Shown here in pieces: positions 13,202 to 24,523 of a stretch of DNA of 59,787 nucleotides (positions within the stretch are counted from its first letter, which is position 1; the number at the start of each line of letters is the position of its first letter). The position numbers and the translations under genes were made by a program. The stretch covers positions 1-59,787 of the forward strand of contig CALWRH010000011.1 in the NCBI GenBank assembly GCA_944383895.1, given 5' to 3'. This DNA is from an uncultured Christensenellaceae bacterium (GTDB lineage Bacteria; Bacillota; Clostridia; Christensenellales; UBA3700). Below the pieces are notes generated by a model. It did no database searches and had not been told where the DNA came from. It saw only the letters and a list, made by a program, of their open reading frames with translations.

Positions 13202-14326
13202 TCATGCTTTGACGAGAGAACAGAAGCAGAAAGAGCTTATGCCTTCTTCGCGCCCGACCATGCCGAGCTTTTCAGTTGTCGTTGCCGCTATGTTTATCCT
13301 TGAAGGATCAATGCCGAACGCCGCGGCTACGTTTTGCGTCATCGTCGGGATATGTGGCGAGAGCTTTGGCTTTTGAGCCATAACGACGGCAGAGAGGTTG
13401 TTGAGTCTGAAACCGTCTTCTTGCATGAGAGAAATTACTTTATCCAGCAATCTCATGCTGTCTGCGCCTTCGTATGCAGGATCGGTGTCGGGAAAGAGTT
13501 TGCCGATATCTCGTCTGCCGAGCGCGCCGAGTACGGCGTCCATTATCGCGTGTATCAATACGTCTGCGTCGGAGTGTCCGACGAGTCCTTTGTCGTGGGG
13601 AATATCAACGCCGCCTATTATGAGTTTTCTGCCTTCAGCGAGAGCGTGCGTGTCCCAGCCGCTGCCGACTCTGAAGTCGCGCGGTAGGAAACGCTCCAGA
13701 TCCTGAGCAGTGGTTATCTTATAATTCTGATACGAGCCTTCGGCGACAGCTACGTTGCCGAAGTATCTTTCGTAGATCGCCGCGTCGTCGGTGGCGGTAA
13801 AACCGTCTTTTTCCGCAAGCTCGTAGGCGCGAAGTATCTTTGTTCTTTCAAACACCTGAGGGGTTTGCACGGCGTAATAATCGTTTCTGTCTACCGATAC
13901 CGAGCCGTCTTCGGTCTTCTTTCGCAGACTGTCCGTGACGGGCACGCATACGACAGACGCGCTGTATTTCAGAGCGGAGCCAAAGGCGTCGTCTATCACT
14001 TTTTTATCGGCGAAGGGTCTTGCTCCGTCGTGTATTGCGACGTAATCGCTTCCGGAGCGGAGAAGAGCGTTGTAAACGGATTTACCTCTGGTGTCGCCGC
14101 CTCTGACCAAAAGTATTTCTTTGTCGTAATTTTTTGTCAGATCCCTGAATTTTTCTTCGTCTTTTTCAGAGCATGCGATTATTATGCGCGCAACGTCGTC
14201 GCGGCAGAAAGCGGACAAGGTTTTTTCTATAACGCTGACTCCGCCTATATCTGCAAAAAGTTTATTGTAGCTGAGTCCCGTGCGCGAGCCCGTGCCGCCA
14301 CAGGGAAGTATAACGTCAAACTTCAT
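13202..14326 (-). CDS. ispDF: Bifunctional IspD/IspF enzyme of the MEP isoprenoid pathway (374 aa)
   Basis: A fusion of two non-consecutive MEP-pathway enzymes. Residues about 1-215 are IspD (2-C-methyl-D-erythritol 4-phosphate cytidylyltransferase), with the nucleotide loop GGTGSR and K22 near the start, then HDGARPF and the VQTPQVF segment. Residues about 218-374 are IspF (2C-methyl-D-erythritol 2,4-cyclodiphosphate synthase), with GSGWDTHAL and the metal ligands of HSDADVLIHA, and the C-terminal ATTTEKLG motif. Length fits known fusions. The product is cytoplasmic and supplies undecaprenyl and quinone precursors. It overlaps the rqcP stop by 11 bases and is last in a three-gene minus-strand operon ending at a terminator. 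Confidence 0.95.
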   Translation of the reverse strand: MKFDVILPCGGTGSRTGLSYNKLFADIGGVSVIEKTLSAFCRDDVARIIIACSEKDEEKFRDLTKNYDKEILLVRGGDTRGKSVYNALLRSGSDYVAIHDGARPFADKKVIDDAFGSALKYSASVVCVPVTDSLRKKTEDGSVSVDRNDYYAVQTPQVFERTKILRAYELAEKDGFTATDDAAIYERYFGNVAVAEGSYQNYKITTAQDLERFLPRDFRVGSGWDTHALAEGRKLIIGGVDIPHDKGLVGHSDADVLIHAIMDAVLGALGRRDIGKLFPDTDPAYEGADSMRLLDKVISLMQEDGFRLNNLSAVVMAQKPKLSPHIPTMTQNVAAAFGIDPSRINIAATTTEKLGMVGREEGISSFCFCSLVKA

Positions 14327-14567
14327 CGGTGAGGACCTCGTACATATCGGCAGTATCCTGTTTTTTTACCGTTTCTTCAACGACGAGTATACGGAATCTG
14401 AATTCTCGGTCGCCGAAATGCAATGTTACCACGTCGCCGACTTTTACCTGCGCGCCCGCTTTTGCGTGTCTGCCGTTTATTTCGACTCTGCCGCCGTCGC
14501 AAGCCTCGTTGGCTACGGTACGGCGTTTGATTATTCTGGATACTTTGAGAAATTTGTCAAGTCGCAT
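14316..14567 (-). CDS. rqcP: S4-domain RNA-binding protein RqcP (83 aa)
   Basis: Small S4-domain protein that works with RqcH in bacterial ribosome-associated quality control, adding C-terminal alanine tails to stalled chains on the 50S subunit. The protein begins MRLDKFLKVSRIIKRRTVA and continues with GGRVEINGRHAKAG and VKVGD, which is the diagnostic RqcP/YabO pattern. Length is typical. The longer frame starting at 14615 is rejected because AAAGGATG lies just before ATG 14567. It follows the HAD gene with a 2-base gap and overlaps ispDF, so it is part of one operon. RqcH itself is not in the window. Confidence 0.92.
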   Translation of the reverse strand: MRLDKFLKVSRIIKRRTVANEACDGGRVEINGRHAKAGAQVKVGDVVTLHFGDREFRFRILVVEETVKKQDTADMYEVLTDEV

Positions 14568-14569
14568 AT

Positions 14570-15268
14570 TTACATCCTTTTGAGAAGAGCGGGAAGCTCC
14601 TCGAGCGTTTTGCAATAATAGTTGTAAGAAGTAACGTTGGGTTTTCTTACGAGCACCGCGCCCATGCCGAACTGTATCGCGCCGAGCACGTCCGCAAAAT
14701 AATTGTCGCCTACGAGTACGGTTTTGTCTTTGGAAAAATCTCCGAGAGCTTTTTCGAGTATTGACGGATGCGGTTTTTCGTATTCTTCTTCAGACGATAT
14801 TATCATCCTCGGGAAAAACGCTCCGAGCCCCAGATGGTTGAAAATATCTCTTGCCTCGGGAATATGATTTGAAACGAGTGCGAGAGAATAGCCGTCGTCG
14901 GTGAGTTTCTGCAAAGTGTCCGTTGTGTCGGGAAAGAGTTTCCAATACGTCTTGTCGCAAAAGCGGTCCTGCAGTCCGCTCATTGCGCGTGACGCCTCTT
15001 CAGTCGAACAAACGCCGTTCTGAGCAAGTCCCTCGGCTATATTTCCCGCAACGGTTTCCCACCAGCCTCTGCCTTTGAAAAAGTCTGCGTGAGATACGGT
15101 CGGGTCGCTCCACGGATATACGCCGCCGTGGGTTACGGGACGTATCTGCTCGCTTGAGGCATAGACGTTGTTTTCAAGCAACAGTTCTTTTACGGTATCC
15201 GTCCACATCGTAGTGCGGAAACCGAGTGTCATATCGAAATCGAATATTACGTTTTTTATTTTGCCCAT
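14570..15268 (-). CDS. HAD superfamily phosphatase (232 aa)
   Basis: Predicted Mg-dependent phosphatase acting on a small phosphorylated metabolite. The four HAD motifs are present: DFDMTLG (Asp10 nucleophile, Asp12), LVSNH near residue 135, the KPHP lysine near residue 164, and VGDNYFADV near residue 182. A helical cap of C1 type lies between motifs I and II (residues about 18-110), and the phosphoglycolate-phosphatase-like subgroup fits best. The start follows a short AT-rich region with no strong ribosome site. It is first in the operon with rqcP and ispDF. The substrate is unknown. Confidence 0.88.
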   Translation of the reverse strand: MGKIKNVIFDFDMTLGFRTTMWTDTVKELLLENNVYASSEQIRPVTHGGVYPWSDPTVSHADFFKGRGWWETVAGNIAEGLAQNGVCSTEEASRAMSGLQDRFCDKTYWKLFPDTTDTLQKLTDDGYSLALVSNHIPEARDIFNHLGLGAFFPRMIISSEEEYEKPHPSILEKALGDFSKDKTVLVGDNYFADVLGAIQFGMGAVLVRKPNVTSYNYYCKTLEELPALLKRM

Positions 15269-15433
15269 ATATGGATATTATAGCAAAAGCCGCGCGCGTA
15301 TGCAATACCTAAACCGAGTTTGCGAATTCCGGAAGAGCAGATAAAGGACGATTCGGGAAAATGCTGTCTGTACAATCCGGTAGGTCGGGACGGAGAAAGC
15401 GAAGAGCAAACGGAAAAAGGAAAATTCTGATCG

Positions 15434-15462
15434 TTGACAACGGGGTAAAAGGGGTATATAAT
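15434..15462 (+). promoter_or_regulatory. rpoBC promoter P1
   Basis: TTGACA at 15434-15439, a 17-base spacer and TATAAT at 15457-15462: full consensus. Confidence 0.9.
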
Positions 15463-15514
15463 AAAACGTGCGCTAAAGCATAAAAATTTTTTATAATTAT
15501 TTTCAAAAAAACCG

Positions 15515-15543
15515 TTGACACGGTTGGAAGTTTTCCTTATAAT
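15515..15543 (+). promoter_or_regulatory. rpoBC promoter P2
   Basis: TTGACA at 15515-15520, a 17-base spacer and TATAAT at 15538-15543: full consensus, 81 bases downstream of P1. Confidence 0.9.
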
Positions 15544-15686
15544 GTATATTTGCGTTAGTATGTAAAATGAGAAAATAGTATTTATTCCCCGCCGACGGAA
15601 AACAAGGGATGTCGGGTAAGGGGGGATTTTCGCCATTTATATACGCATACGCGTTCAAGCGTGAAAAATTTTAAGGAGGGTTTATA

Positions 15687-18600
15687 ATGCCTCAACACAT
15701 TCACAAGGTTAAGTACGGCAATACCGAAAGACTGAGCTTTGCTACGATCAAAGACACTCTCGATATCCCGTATCTGATCGCTTTGCAAAAGGACTCCTAC
15801 AAGCAGTTCATTACCGAAGGCATCCAGGAAGTTCTCGACGACTTTTCGCCTGTCGTGGACTTTGCCGGAAGGATGGAACTCCAGTTCCTCGGTTTCTCGC
15901 TGGAAGGAAAGCCCAAGTACGACATCAAGGAGTGCAAGGACCGCGACGCTACTTACGCTTTGCCGCTCAAGGTAAAGGTAAGACTCGTACACAACGATAC
16001 GGGCGAAGCTACGGTTGAAGAAGTCTTTATGGGCGACTTCCCGCTGATGACCGAAAACGGCAGCTTCATCATCAACGGCGCGGAGAGAGTTATCGTCAGC
16101 CAGCTCGTAAGAAGCCCCGGCGTTTACAGCACGTTCACTCTCGACAGATCGGGTACTCCCAGATACGAGACGACCGTTATGCCTAACAGAGGCGCGTGGC
16201 TCGAGTTCAAGCAGGATTCCAACGGTATACTGTGGGTAAGCGTAGACCGTACCCGTAAGGTTACGGCAAGCGTACTTATGCGTGCTCTCGGATACGGCAG
16301 CGACGAGCAGCTCTACGAGTTGTTCGGCGAAGAGGAAATGCTCAAGGCGACCATTGCGAAAGACGGCAACGCTAAAAACGAGGACGACGCTAAGATCGAG
16401 CTTTACAGAAAGATGAAGCCGGGCGAGATCCCGACCATGGACGGCGTGACCCAACTTATCAGGAGCACTTTCTACGATTCGCGTAAATACGATCTTATGC
16501 GCGTCGGCAGATACAAGATAAACAAGAAACTCGCGCTTGCTACCAGACTCGAGAATCAGAAGATCACCCGCGACATAGTGACCGAGGACGGCGAAGTTCT
16601 CGCTACCGCAGGCGAAGTCATCTCCCCCGAAAAGGCGGCAGAGATACAGAACGCAGGCGTAAACGTCGCGTTTATCGCAACCAAAGAGGGCGGCGAATTC
16701 AAACTTATCGGCAACAACACCGTAGACATGGCGGCATATCTCGGCTGGAACGTTGAAGAGTGCGATCCTAAGTCTCTCGGCATACTCGAGAAAGTTTATC
16801 TGCCCGAGCTCAAGAATCTTCTCAAGATCAAAGAAGAGCAGAATATGTCCGACGAAGAGTTCAAAGCTCTCATCAAGTCGGATAAGGACAACCTTGTCAT
16901 CAAACACGTTACGCTCGACGATATCGTTTCGTCCGTTTGCTACAACCTCGGACTCGTACGCGGTTTCGGCGTGACCGACAATATCGACCATCTTGCAAAC
17001 CGCAGAGTCAGATCTGTAGGCGAATTGCTCCAGAACCAGCTCCGTATCGGTATGGCAAGACTTGACAGAGTCATCAAAGAGCGTATGTCCATTACGCAGG
17101 ATGCGGGCGACCACAAGGCACAGTCCTTCATCAACATCAAGCCCGTTACCAGCGTTATCAAAGAGTTCTTCGGAAGTTCTCAGTTGTCGCAGTTCATGGA
17201 TCACCACAATCCGATCGCAGAACTTACGCACAAGAGAAAGCTTTCCGCACTCGGTCCCGGCGGTCTTAACAGAGAACGCGCAAGCTTCGAAGTGCGTGAC
17301 GTCAACTATTCTCACTACGGACGTCTGTGCCCGATCGAAACTCCTGAAGGTCAGAACATCGGTCTTATCTCGTCGCTCGCTACCTATGCGAGAGTCAACG
17401 AGTACGGATTTATCGAGGCTCCTTACCGCAAGGTAGAGAAGAAGTACGACGAAAACGGCGAGATCGTCGATATAGTCGTTACCGATCACGTCGATTATCT
17501 GCAGGCTGACGAAGAAGACAAGTACGTCGTTGCTCAGGCAAACACTCCGCTCGACGAAAACAGCAGATTCGTTGAAGACCGCGTTACCTGCCGTATAAGA
17601 GAAGACATCCGTGCGGTGGACAAGCGTATCGTCGACTATATGGACGTTTCGCCCAAGCAGCTCGTATCCGTTGCGGCATCGCTCGTACCGTTCCTCGAAA
17701 ACGACGATACGTCGCGTGCGCTGATGGGTTCCAACATGCAGCGTCAGGCAGTTCCGCTCCTGCGTCCGCAAGCTCCTATCATCGCTACGGGCATGGAGCA
17801 CAAGATAGCTTACGACTCCGGCGTTATGGTCATTGCTAAGAACGACGGCGTAGTAAAACAGATGGACGCTACCAGGATCGTAGTCGAAAGAGGCGACGGC
17901 GACGTAGACGTTTACAAACTGCAGAAGTTCGAGAGATCCAACAACGGAACCTGCATCAATCAGAAGCCTATCGTCAACGTAGGTCAGAAAGTCGTCAAGG
18001 GCATGGTCCTTGCAGACGGTCCTTCTACCGACAACGGCGAGCTCTCTCTCGGAAGAAACATACTTATAGGATACATGTCCTGGGAAGGTTACAACTACGA
18101 GGACGCTATCCTCATCAGTGAAGACCTTGTCAAAGACGACGTATTTACTTCTATCCATATAGAAGAGTACGAGATCGAAAGCCGCGACACCCGACTCGGC
18201 GAAGAGCAGATCACGCGCGACATCCCCAACCTCGGCGACGACGCGCTCAAGTATCTCGACGACAACGGTATCATCATGGTCGGCGCAGAAGTACACAGCG
18301 GCGACATCCTCGTAGGAAGAGTTACCCCGAAGGGCGAGACCGAGCTCACTCCCGAAGAAAGACTTCTCAGAGCGATCTTCGGCGAAAAGGCGAGAGAGGT
18401 CAGAGATACGTCGCTCAAAGTTCCTCACGGACAGAGCGGTATCGTCGTGGACGTAAAAGTGTTCACGAGAGAGAACAAGGACGAGCTCCCTCCGGGCGTT
18501 ACCAAAGTAGTCAGAGTCTACATCGCGCAGAAGCGTAAGCTCGGCGTAGGCGATAAGATGGCAGGCCGCCACGGTAACAAGGGCGTCGTTTCCAGAGTCC

Positions 18601-19457
18601 TTCCCAAAGAAGATATGCCTTTTATGGCAGACGGCACTCCGCTCCAGATAGTGCTCAACCCGATGGGCGTTCCTTCGCGTATGAATATCGGTCAGGTTTT
18701 CGAGGTTCACCTCGGTTTCGTTGCGAAACTGCTTGACTGGAAGATAGCTACACCTGTCTTCGACGGTGCTAAAGAATCGGATATCAAGGAGCTGTTTGCA
18801 GAGAACAATCTGCCCGCAAGCGGAAAGATGGAACTCTTCGACGGCAGAACGGGCGAGAAGTTCGAGAACCCTGTCACGGTCGGCTACATGTACATGCTCA
18901 AACTTATCCACCTTGTCGACGACAAGATCCACGCGCGTTCGACCGGTCCTTACAGCCTTGTTACGCAGCAGCCTCTCGGCGGTAAAGCGCAGTTCGGCGG
19001 ACAGAGATTCGGTGAAATGGAAGTGTGGGCGCTCGAGGCATACGGCGCGTCGCACATATTGCAGGAGATCCTTACCGTCAAGTCGGACGATGTCGTAGGA
19101 CGTGTGAAGACTTACGAATCCATAGTAAAGGGCAGCACGATAAGCGAACCCGGTACCCCTGAATCCTTCAAGGTTCTTATCAAAGAATTCCAGGGTCTCG
19201 CGCTCGACGTCAAAGTGCTCAACGAGAACAAAGAGGAGATCGGTCTCAGAGAGAACGTCGACGACGATATCGATTACGTTCCCGAAAAAGAGCAGGAGCT
19301 CGACGAGGTCGATGCGTTCGATCTTTCGTCCGGCGAGGGCGAAGACGTATTCGGCATCGGAGACGAATCTTCGATGTTCGGAGAGGCGAGCCTGTTCGAC
19401 GATATGGGTGACGACGAGGACGGCGATTTGTTCAATTCGTCGGACGACAACGAATAA
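15687..19457 (+). CDS. rpoB: DNA-directed RNA polymerase subunit beta (1256 aa)
   Basis: Beta subunit of RNA polymerase, forming one jaw of the active-site cleft. Hallmarks are complete from N- to C-terminus: RSPGVYST, the rifampicin pocket segment ([26 protein letters not shown]), [39 protein letters not shown] and [24 protein letters not shown]. Residues that usually cause rifampicin resistance when mutated (Asp516, His526 and Ser531 equivalents) are wild type. Unusual is a tail of about 48 residues after the normal end, rich in Asp, Glu, Gly and Ser (about residues 1209-1256). ATG 15687 follows AAGGAGGGTTTATA. Two consensus promoters precede it; rpoC follows after 11 bases. Unlike the common arrangement, rplJ-rplL is not upstream. 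Confidence 0.99.
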   Translation: MPQHIHKVKYGNTERLSFATIKDTLDIPYLIALQKDSYKQFITEGIQEVLDDFSPVVDFAGRMELQFLGFSLEGKPKYDIKECKDRDATYALPLKVKVRLVHNDTGEATVEEVFMGDFPLMTENGSFIINGAERVIVSQLVRSPGVYSTFTLDRSGTPRYETTVMPNRGAWLEFKQDSNGILWVSVDRTRKVTASVLMRALGYGSDEQLYELFGEEEMLKATIAKDGNAKNEDDAKIELYRKMKPGEIPTMDGVTQLIRSTFYDSRKYDLMRVGRYKINKKLALATRLENQKITRDIVTEDGEVLATAGEVISPEKAAEIQNAGVNVAFIATKEGGEFKLIGNNTVDMAAYLGWNVEECDPKSLGILEKVYLPELKNLLKIKEEQNMSDEEFKALIKSDKDNLVIKHVTLDDIVSSVCYNLGLVRGFGVTDNIDHLANRRVRSVGELLQNQLRIGMARLDRVIKERMSITQDAGDHKAQSFINIKPVTSVIKEFFGSSQLSQFMDHHNPIAELTHKRKLSALGPGGLNRERASFEVRDVNYSHYGRLCPIETPEGQNIGLISSLATYARVNEYGFIEAPYRKVEKKYDENGEIVDIVVTDHVDYLQADEEDKYVVAQANTPLDENSRFVEDRVTCRIREDIRAVDKRIVDYMDVSPKQLVSVAASLVPFLENDDTSRALMGSNMQRQAVPLLRPQAPIIATGMEHKIAYDSGVMVIAKNDGVVKQMDATRIVVERGDGDVDVYKLQKFERSNNGTCINQKPIVNVGQKVVKGMVLADGPSTDNGELSLGRNILIGYMSWEGYNYEDAILISEDLVKDDVFTSIHIEEYEIESRDTRLGEEQITRDIPNLGDDALKYLDDNGIIMVGAEVHSGDILVGRVTPKGETELTPEERLLRAIFGEKAREVRDTSLKVPHGQSGIVVDVKVFTRENKDELPPGVTKVVRVYIAQKRKLGVGDKMAGRHGNKGVVSRVLPKEDMPFMADGTPLQIVLNPMGVPSRMNIGQVFEVHLGFVAKLLDWKIATPVFDGAKESDIKELFAENNLPASGKMELFDGRTGEKFENPVTVGYMYMLKLIHLVDDKIHARSTGPYSLVTQQPLGGKAQFGGQRFGEMEVWALEAYGASHILQEILTVKSDDVVGRVKTYESIVKGSTISEPGTPESFKVLIKEFQGLALDVKVLNENKEEIGLRENVDDDIDYVPEKEQELDEVDAFDLSSGEGEDVFGIGDESSMFGEASLFDDMGDDEDGDLFNSSDDNE

Positions 19458-19468
19458 GGAGGTAGAAT

Positions 19469-22400
19469 ATGTCAGAAGTAAACAATTTCGACTCGATACA
19501 AATAGGCGTTGCATCTCCTGAAAAAATCAGGTCCTGGTCGCACGGCGAAGTAACCAAGCCCGAAACAATCAACTACAGAACTCAGAAACCCGAGAAAGAC
19601 GGTCTGTTCTGCGAGAGAATTTTCGGACCTACCAAGGACTGGGAGTGCCACTGCGGTAAATATAAGAGAATCAGATATAAAGGCGTTATCTGCGACAAGT
19701 GCGGCGTCGAAGTTACCCGTGCGAAGGTAAGACGCGAGAGGATGGGTCATATCGAACTCGCATCCCCCGTATCGCACATCTGGTACTTCAAGGGCGTTCC
19801 GTCCCGTATCAGCCTCGCTCTCGACATGTCGCCGAGAGACGTGGAGATGGTACTGTACTTTATCAAGTATATCGTAATCGACCCGGGCGCGACAAATTTT
19901 GTCAAGAAACAGATAATCGACGATAAAGAATATCACGATGCTGTCGACACCTACGGCGCAGGAACTTTCCGCGTCGGCATGGGTGCTGAAGCTATAAAAG
20001 AACTGCTTGCTGAGATCGACCTCGACAAAGAGTGCGAAGAACTCAAGAAGATCATCGATACCACTTCCAGCCAGCGCAAACTCAAGGCAGTAAAGAGACT
20101 CGAAGTCATCGAGGCTTTCCGCACGGGCAACACCCGTCCCGAGTGGATGATCCTCGACGTGCTCCCCGTACTTCCGCCCGAACTCAGACCTATGGTCCCG
20201 CTCGACGGCGGCAGATACGCGACCAGCGACCTCAACGATCTGTACCGCAGAGTCATCAACCGTAACAACCGTCTCAAGAAACTGCTCGATCTCGGCGCGC
20301 CCGACATCATTGTCAGAAACGAAAAGAGAATGTTGCAGGAAGCTGTCGACTCTCTTATCGAAAACGGCAGAAGAGGAAAGGCAGTCGTAGGACCCGGCAA
20401 CAGAGAGCTCAAGTCCCTTACCGCAATGCTCAGAGGTAAGCAGGGACGTTTCCGTCAGAACCTTCTCGGTAAACGTGTCGACTATTCCGGTCGTTCGGTC
20501 ATCGTCGTCGGTCCTGAACTCAAGATGTATCAGTGCGGTATCCCGAAGGAAATGGCACTCGAGCTGTTCAAGCCGTTCGTTATCAAGAAACTTGTCGACA
20601 GCGGCAAGTGCCAGAATATCAAAAACGCTAAGCGCGTTATAGAAAAAGCAAAGGACGTCGCTGTATGGGATATCCTCGAAGAGGTAATCAAAGATCACCC
20701 CGTACTCCTCAACCGTGCGCCTACACTTCACAGACTCGGTATCCAGGCGTTCGAGCCCGTACTCGTTGAAGGCAGAGCTATCAAGCTGCACCCGCTCGTC
20801 TGCGGCGCGTTCAACGCGGACTTCGACGGCGACCAGATGGCAGTACACGTTCCGCTTTCCATCGAGGCGAGAGCAGAGGCGAGATTCCTCATGCTTTCTA
20901 CCAACAATATCCTCAAGCTGAGCGACGGCAAGCCTATCGTTTCGCCTACTCAGGATATGGTCATCGGTTCTTATTATCTTACGATGATAAAGCCGGGCGG
21001 TCTCGGTGAAGGCAGACATTTCCGCAACCCCGCAGAGGCGATGATGGCTTATCAGCTCAAGCAGATAGACCTTCAGTCGCAGGTTTACATCCGCGTGGAG
21101 AAGGAGATAGACGGCGTCAAGTATCACAAGAATCTGCATACAACTATCGGCAGAGTTATCTTCAACCAGGCGATCCCGCAGGATCTGCACTTCGTACCGA
21201 GAGATACTCCCGAGCAGAAACTCGATCTCGAGATAGACTTCCTCGTAGGCAAGAAACAGCTTTCTCAGATAGTTGACAACTGTTTCAAATACAAGGGCGC
21301 TACCGAAACTTCCATCGTCCTCGACAAGATCAAGGCGCAGGGTTACAAATATTCGACTATAGGCGCGGTCACCGCAAGTATTTTCGATATGCATATCCCC
21401 GACAAGAAAGGCGAGATCATAAAGAAAGCGGAAGAAAACGTCCTCAGCATAGAAAAGCAGTACAAGAGAGGTCGTCTGACAGAAGAAGACAGATACCGTC
21501 AGATCGTCAAACTGTGGCAGGACGCTAAAGACGAAGTCAACAACCTGCTGTTCGACGAGAAGAGTGAAGACTTCCTCGGTGAGTTCAACCCGATATGGAT
21601 GATGGCGAACTCCGGTGCGCGCGGTAACAAGAACCAGATCTCGCAGCTGTGCGGTATGAGAGGTCTTGTCCGTGACCCGTCAGGTAAAGTCATCGAGCTT
21701 CCTGTCAAGGCAAACTACCGTGAAGGTCTTACCGTCCTCGAATACTTCATTTCGTCGCACGGCGGTCGTAAAGGTCTTGCAGATACCGCTCTTAAGACGG
21801 CAGACTCCGGTTATCTTACCAGACGTCTCGTAGATATCTCTCAGGCTATCATCGTAAACGAGCAGGACTGCGGAGATACCAAGGGCGTTGTAGTTACCGC
21901 TATCCCGGGACTCGAACCGCTCAGAGACCGTATCGACGGCAGATACTGCATGGACGATATCGTAGATCCCAATACGGGAGAAGTCATTTGCCCCAAAGAT
22001 ACGCTCATCAGCAGCGATCAGGCAAAACAGATAGAAAACGCGGGCGTTACCGCAGTCAGGATCAGAAGTATCCTTACCTGCCGCACCAAGCACGGCGTAT
22101 GTGCTAAGTGCTACGGCAAGAACATGGCATCGGGCAACCCCGTCAAGCTCGGCGAAGCGGTCGGCGTCATAGCTGCTCAGTCTATCGGCGAACCCGGTAC
22201 GCAGCTCACGATGAGAACCTTCCATACGGGCGGTGTCGCGGTCAACGAAGACATCACGCAAGGTTTGCCGCGTGTCGAAGAATTGTTCGAAGCACGCAAG
22301 CCTAAGGGTCTTGCTCTCGTATCCGAAAAGACGGGTACCGTCACCGTTTCCGACGACAAGAAAGTCGTCACGGTCACTCCCGACGACGGCAGCGAGGCAG

Positions 22401-23041
22401 AAGAATACAAGCTCAGCTTCAACCAGAAGATCATCGTCAAGACCGGCGATAAGATCGAGGCGGGCGACCCGCTCACCCAAGGCAGCATCTATCCCCAGGA
22501 TATCTTGCGTACCAAGGGCGTCAAGGGCGCGCAGGACTACCTCATCAAGGAAGTTCAGTCCGCATACCGCAGCGCGGGCGTTGAGATCAACGACAAGCAT
22601 ACCGAAGTCATCATCAGACAGATGCTCAGAAACGTCAAGATAGAGTCGCAGGGCGACACCAACATGCTGCCCGGCGAGTACGTCGACATCTTCACCTACG
22701 AAGACGAGAACGAAAAGACGCTCGAGGCAGGCGGCAGACCCGCTACCGCAAAGCGTACCCTCCTCGGTATTACCAAGGCGGCTCTCGCAAGCGAATCCTT
22801 CTTGTCTGCGGCATCCTTCCAGGAGACGGCAAGAGTTCTTACCGACGCGGCTATCAAGAACAAGGTAGACCACCTGAGAGGACTCAAAGAAAACGTAATC
22901 CTCGGCAAGCTCATCCCCGCAGGTACGGGCATGAAGATGTACCGCAATATCGTTGCCGTTCCGCAGAACTCTGTCGGCAGCAACATCGTAGAAGAGGACA
23001 TCTCCAGCAAGTTCGCTGCAGAAGACGACATCGACGACTGA
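19469..23041 (+). CDS. rpoC: DNA-directed RNA polymerase subunit beta' (1190 aa)
   Basis: Beta' subunit carrying the catalytic magnesium. The N-terminal zinc finger [19 protein letters not shown], the active-site loop [12 protein letters not shown] at residues 449-460, the bridge-helix/trigger-loop region ([22 protein letters not shown]) and the second zinc site ([13 protein letters not shown]) are all present. Length is normal for Firmicutes and no large lineage insertion is seen. AAGGAGG precedes ATG 19469. Transcription continues towards metK; no terminator is visible between the rpoC stop and the SAM riboswitch 30 bases on. Confidence 0.99.
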   Translation: MSEVNNFDSIQIGVASPEKIRSWSHGEVTKPETINYRTQKPEKDGLFCERIFGPTKDWECHCGKYKRIRYKGVICDKCGVEVTRAKVRRERMGHIELASPVSHIWYFKGVPSRISLALDMSPRDVEMVLYFIKYIVIDPGATNFVKKQIIDDKEYHDAVDTYGAGTFRVGMGAEAIKELLAEIDLDKECEELKKIIDTTSSQRKLKAVKRLEVIEAFRTGNTRPEWMILDVLPVLPPELRPMVPLDGGRYATSDLNDLYRRVINRNNRLKKLLDLGAPDIIVRNEKRMLQEAVDSLIENGRRGKAVVGPGNRELKSLTAMLRGKQGRFRQNLLGKRVDYSGRSVIVVGPELKMYQCGIPKEMALELFKPFVIKKLVDSGKCQNIKNAKRVIEKAKDVAVWDILEEVIKDHPVLLNRAPTLHRLGIQAFEPVLVEGRAIKLHPLVCGAFNADFDGDQMAVHVPLSIEARAEARFLMLSTNNILKLSDGKPIVSPTQDMVIGSYYLTMIKPGGLGEGRHFRNPAEAMMAYQLKQIDLQSQVYIRVEKEIDGVKYHKNLHTTIGRVIFNQAIPQDLHFVPRDTPEQKLDLEIDFLVGKKQLSQIVDNCFKYKGATETSIVLDKIKAQGYKYSTIGAVTASIFDMHIPDKKGEIIKKAEENVLSIEKQYKRGRLTEEDRYRQIVKLWQDAKDEVNNLLFDEKSEDFLGEFNPIWMMANSGARGNKNQISQLCGMRGLVRDPSGKVIELPVKANYREGLTVLEYFISSHGGRKGLADTALKTADSGYLTRRLVDISQAIIVNEQDCGDTKGVVVTAIPGLEPLRDRIDGRYCMDDIVDPNTGEVICPKDTLISSDQAKQIENAGVTAVRIRSILTCRTKHGVCAKCYGKNMASGNPVKLGEAVGVIAAQSIGEPGTQLTMRTFHTGGVAVNEDITQGLPRVEELFEARKPKGLALVSEKTGTVTVSDDKKVVTVTPDDGSEAEEYKLSFNQKIIVKTGDKIEAGDPLTQGSIYPQDILRTKGVKGAQDYLIKEVQSAYRSAGVEINDKHTEVIIRQMLRNVKIESQGDTNMLPGEYVDIFTYEDENEKTLEAGGRPATAKRTLLGITKAALASESFLSAASFQETARVLTDAAIKNKVDHLRGLKENVILGKLIPAGTGMKMYRNIVAVPQNSVGSNIVEEDISSKFAAEDDIDD

Positions 23042-23070
23042 GATCGGATCACAACTTAATAAAAAATCGT

Positions 23071-23167
23071 ATTCTATGAAGAGTGCGGGAGGGACGGACC
23101 CTGTGATCGCACAGCAACCCGACTATGGCGGGTGCTAAATTCCGCAAGATTACTTGAAAGATAGAAT
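23071..23167 (+). ncRNA. SAM-I riboswitch (S box)
   Basis: Closing stem ATTCTAT (23071-23077) pairs with ATAGAAT (23161-23167). Conserved S-box blocks are present in order: GAGTGCGGGAGGGACGGACC, CAGCAACCC, GGTGCTAAATTCCGC and CTTGAAAGAT. It is followed by an intrinsic terminator and metK. S-adenosylmethionine binding should terminate transcription. Confidence 0.95.
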
Positions 23168-23172
23168 TACCG

Positions 23173-23208
23173 TTTGCGGCGCTGTCTTTTGAGCGCCGCA
23201 AATTTTTT
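23173..23208 (+). terminator. SAM-I riboswitch expression-platform terminator
   Basis: A perfect 11-bp stem, TTTGCGGCGCT (23173-23183) with AGCGCCGCAAA (23192-23202), then TTTTTT. It probably also serves as the end of rpoBC transcripts. Confidence 0.95.
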
Positions 23209-23223
23209 ACGGAGAAAAAAACT

Positions 23224-24411
23224 ATGAAAATGAGATTGTTTACAAGCGAAAGCGTGACCGAAGGACATCCCGACAAAGTATGCGACAAAGTGTCGGACAG
23301 CATACTCGACGCACTTCTCGAGCAGGACCCGATGAGCCGCGTTGCAGTCGAAACGTGCTGCAATACAGGATTTATGCTCATTACGGGAGAGATCACTTCG
23401 TCCGCTAAGGTGGATTACGAGGCGATAGCACGCAAAGCCGTGCTCGGTATCGGTTACGACGACGAGGATAAGGGTTTTGACGGCAATAAATGCGAAGTCA
23501 TGGTCAGGCTGGACAAGCAGTCCGCGGATATAGCCATGGGCGTAGACAGCAGCGTAGAGAGCAAGGTTACGGGAGACGCATACGATAAGATAGGCGCGGG
23601 AGATCAGGGCATGGTCTTCGGTTTCGCGTGCAACGAAACGCCTCAGCTCATGCCTGCGGCGATCACTTACGCTCACGCTCTGACAAGACGTCTTGCAGAG
23701 GTCAGAAAGCAGGGTATTCTCAGCTACCTCCGTCCCGATGGCAAGGCACAGGTCACGGTCGAGTATCACGACGACAAGGTCGCAAGGATAGAGGCTGTCG
23801 TAGTATCTACTCAGCACAGCGGCGACGTGGATATCGAAACCGTCAGAAAGGACGTCAGAAAGTACGTCATAGACGCCGTTATTCCCGCAGAGCTTACCGA
23901 CAATGATACCAAATATTTTATCAATCCTACGGGCAGATTCGTCATCGGCGGACCTCACGGGGACAGCGGTCTTACGGGCAGAAAGATAATCGTAGACAGC
24001 TACGGCGGATATTGTCCTCACGGCGGCGGCGCGTTCAGCGGCAAGGACAGCACTAAGGTGGACAGAAGCGCATGCTATATGGCGCGTTACGTCTGCAAGA
24101 ACGTAGTTGCTGCGGGGCTTGCCGACAAGTGTCAGCTCGACATCGCGTATGCGATAGGCGTTGCAAAACCCGTTGCGGTGCAGATAAACACTTTCGGCAC
24201 GGGCAAATATGCCGATGAGGCGATAGCAGCGGCTGTATCCGACGTGTTCGATCTGCGTCCTCAGGCGATCATAGATACTCTCGAGCTCAGAAAGCCGCAG
24301 TTTGCCATGACGACAAACTACGGACATTTCGGCAAAGAAGACTGCGGTTTCAGATGGGAGCAGACGGATAAAAAAGCCGCGTTGCTCGCCGCGGTAAAAA
24401 AATATGTCTAA
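23224..24411 (+). CDS. metK: S-adenosylmethionine synthetase (395 aa)
   Basis: Makes S-adenosylmethionine from ATP and methionine; cytoplasmic tetramer. The signature residues are present: [14 protein letters not shown] at the N-terminus, [16 protein letters not shown] (ATP-binding loop) and [17 protein letters not shown] (phosphate-binding loop). Length is standard. ATG 23224 has GGAGAAAAAAACT upstream; a second ATG two codons later gives the more common [13 protein letters not shown] start and is an alternative. It is controlled by the SAM-I riboswitch just upstream. No separate promoter is visible after rpoC, so metK may depend on rpoBC read-through. Confidence 0.98.
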   Translation: MKMRLFTSESVTEGHPDKVCDKVSDSILDALLEQDPMSRVAVETCCNTGFMLITGEITSSAKVDYEAIARKAVLGIGYDDEDKGFDGNKCEVMVRLDKQSADIAMGVDSSVESKVTGDAYDKIGAGDQGMVFGFACNETPQLMPAAITYAHALTRRLAEVRKQGILSYLRPDGKAQVTVEYHDDKVARIEAVVVSTQHSGDVDIETVRKDVRKYVIDAVIPAELTDNDTKYFINPTGRFVIGGPHGDSGLTGRKIIVDSYGGYCPHGGGAFSGKDSTKVDRSACYMARYVCKNVVAAGLADKCQLDIAYAIGVAKPVAVQINTFGTGKYADEAIAAAVSDVFDLRPQAIIDTLELRKPQFAMTTNYGHFGKEDCGFRWEQTDKKAALLAAVKKYV

Positions 24412-24459
24412 TAAGCACAAAGTGCTGTAAAAAATCACTCGGTTGCGTTATAATGAAAG

Positions 24460-24486
24460 AGCGGCGGCGGTTTGCGTTGCCGCTCT
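24460..24486 (+). promoter_or_regulatory. Hairpin in the recD2 leader
   Basis: GAGCGGC and GCCGCTC form a perfect 7-bp stem between a TATAAT (24450-24455) and the ribosome site of recD2. No T tract follows. Confidence 0.45.
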
Positions 24487-24523
24487 TACCGCTTTTATCG
24501 GCAGAACGCCTTACGGAGAAAAT

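Larger units (their letters stand above)
15269..15686 (+). other. rpoB upstream region and long leader
   Basis: No gene is supported here. The first 150 bases contain a coding-like frame without start or ribosome site. From 15434 come two tandem consensus promoters, then a 5' leader of about 135-215 bases with short GC-rich hairpins (for example GCCGAC...GTCGGG around 15590-15617) before the AAGGAGGG ribosome site at 15673. Confidence 0.6.

Noticed and set aside
15270..15420. Coding-like frame upstream of rpoB
   Set aside because: No start codon with a ribosome site, no homology recognised, and it runs up to the rpoB promoters.
15582..19514. Antisense open frame of 1310 codons opposite rpoB
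   Set aside because: It mirrors rpoB codon structure, has no recognisable domain or ribosome site, and rpoB is certain. The same applies to long antisense frames opposite rpoC (19472-21394), fusA (33202-35271), secA (27350-29059) and addB (50915-52741).
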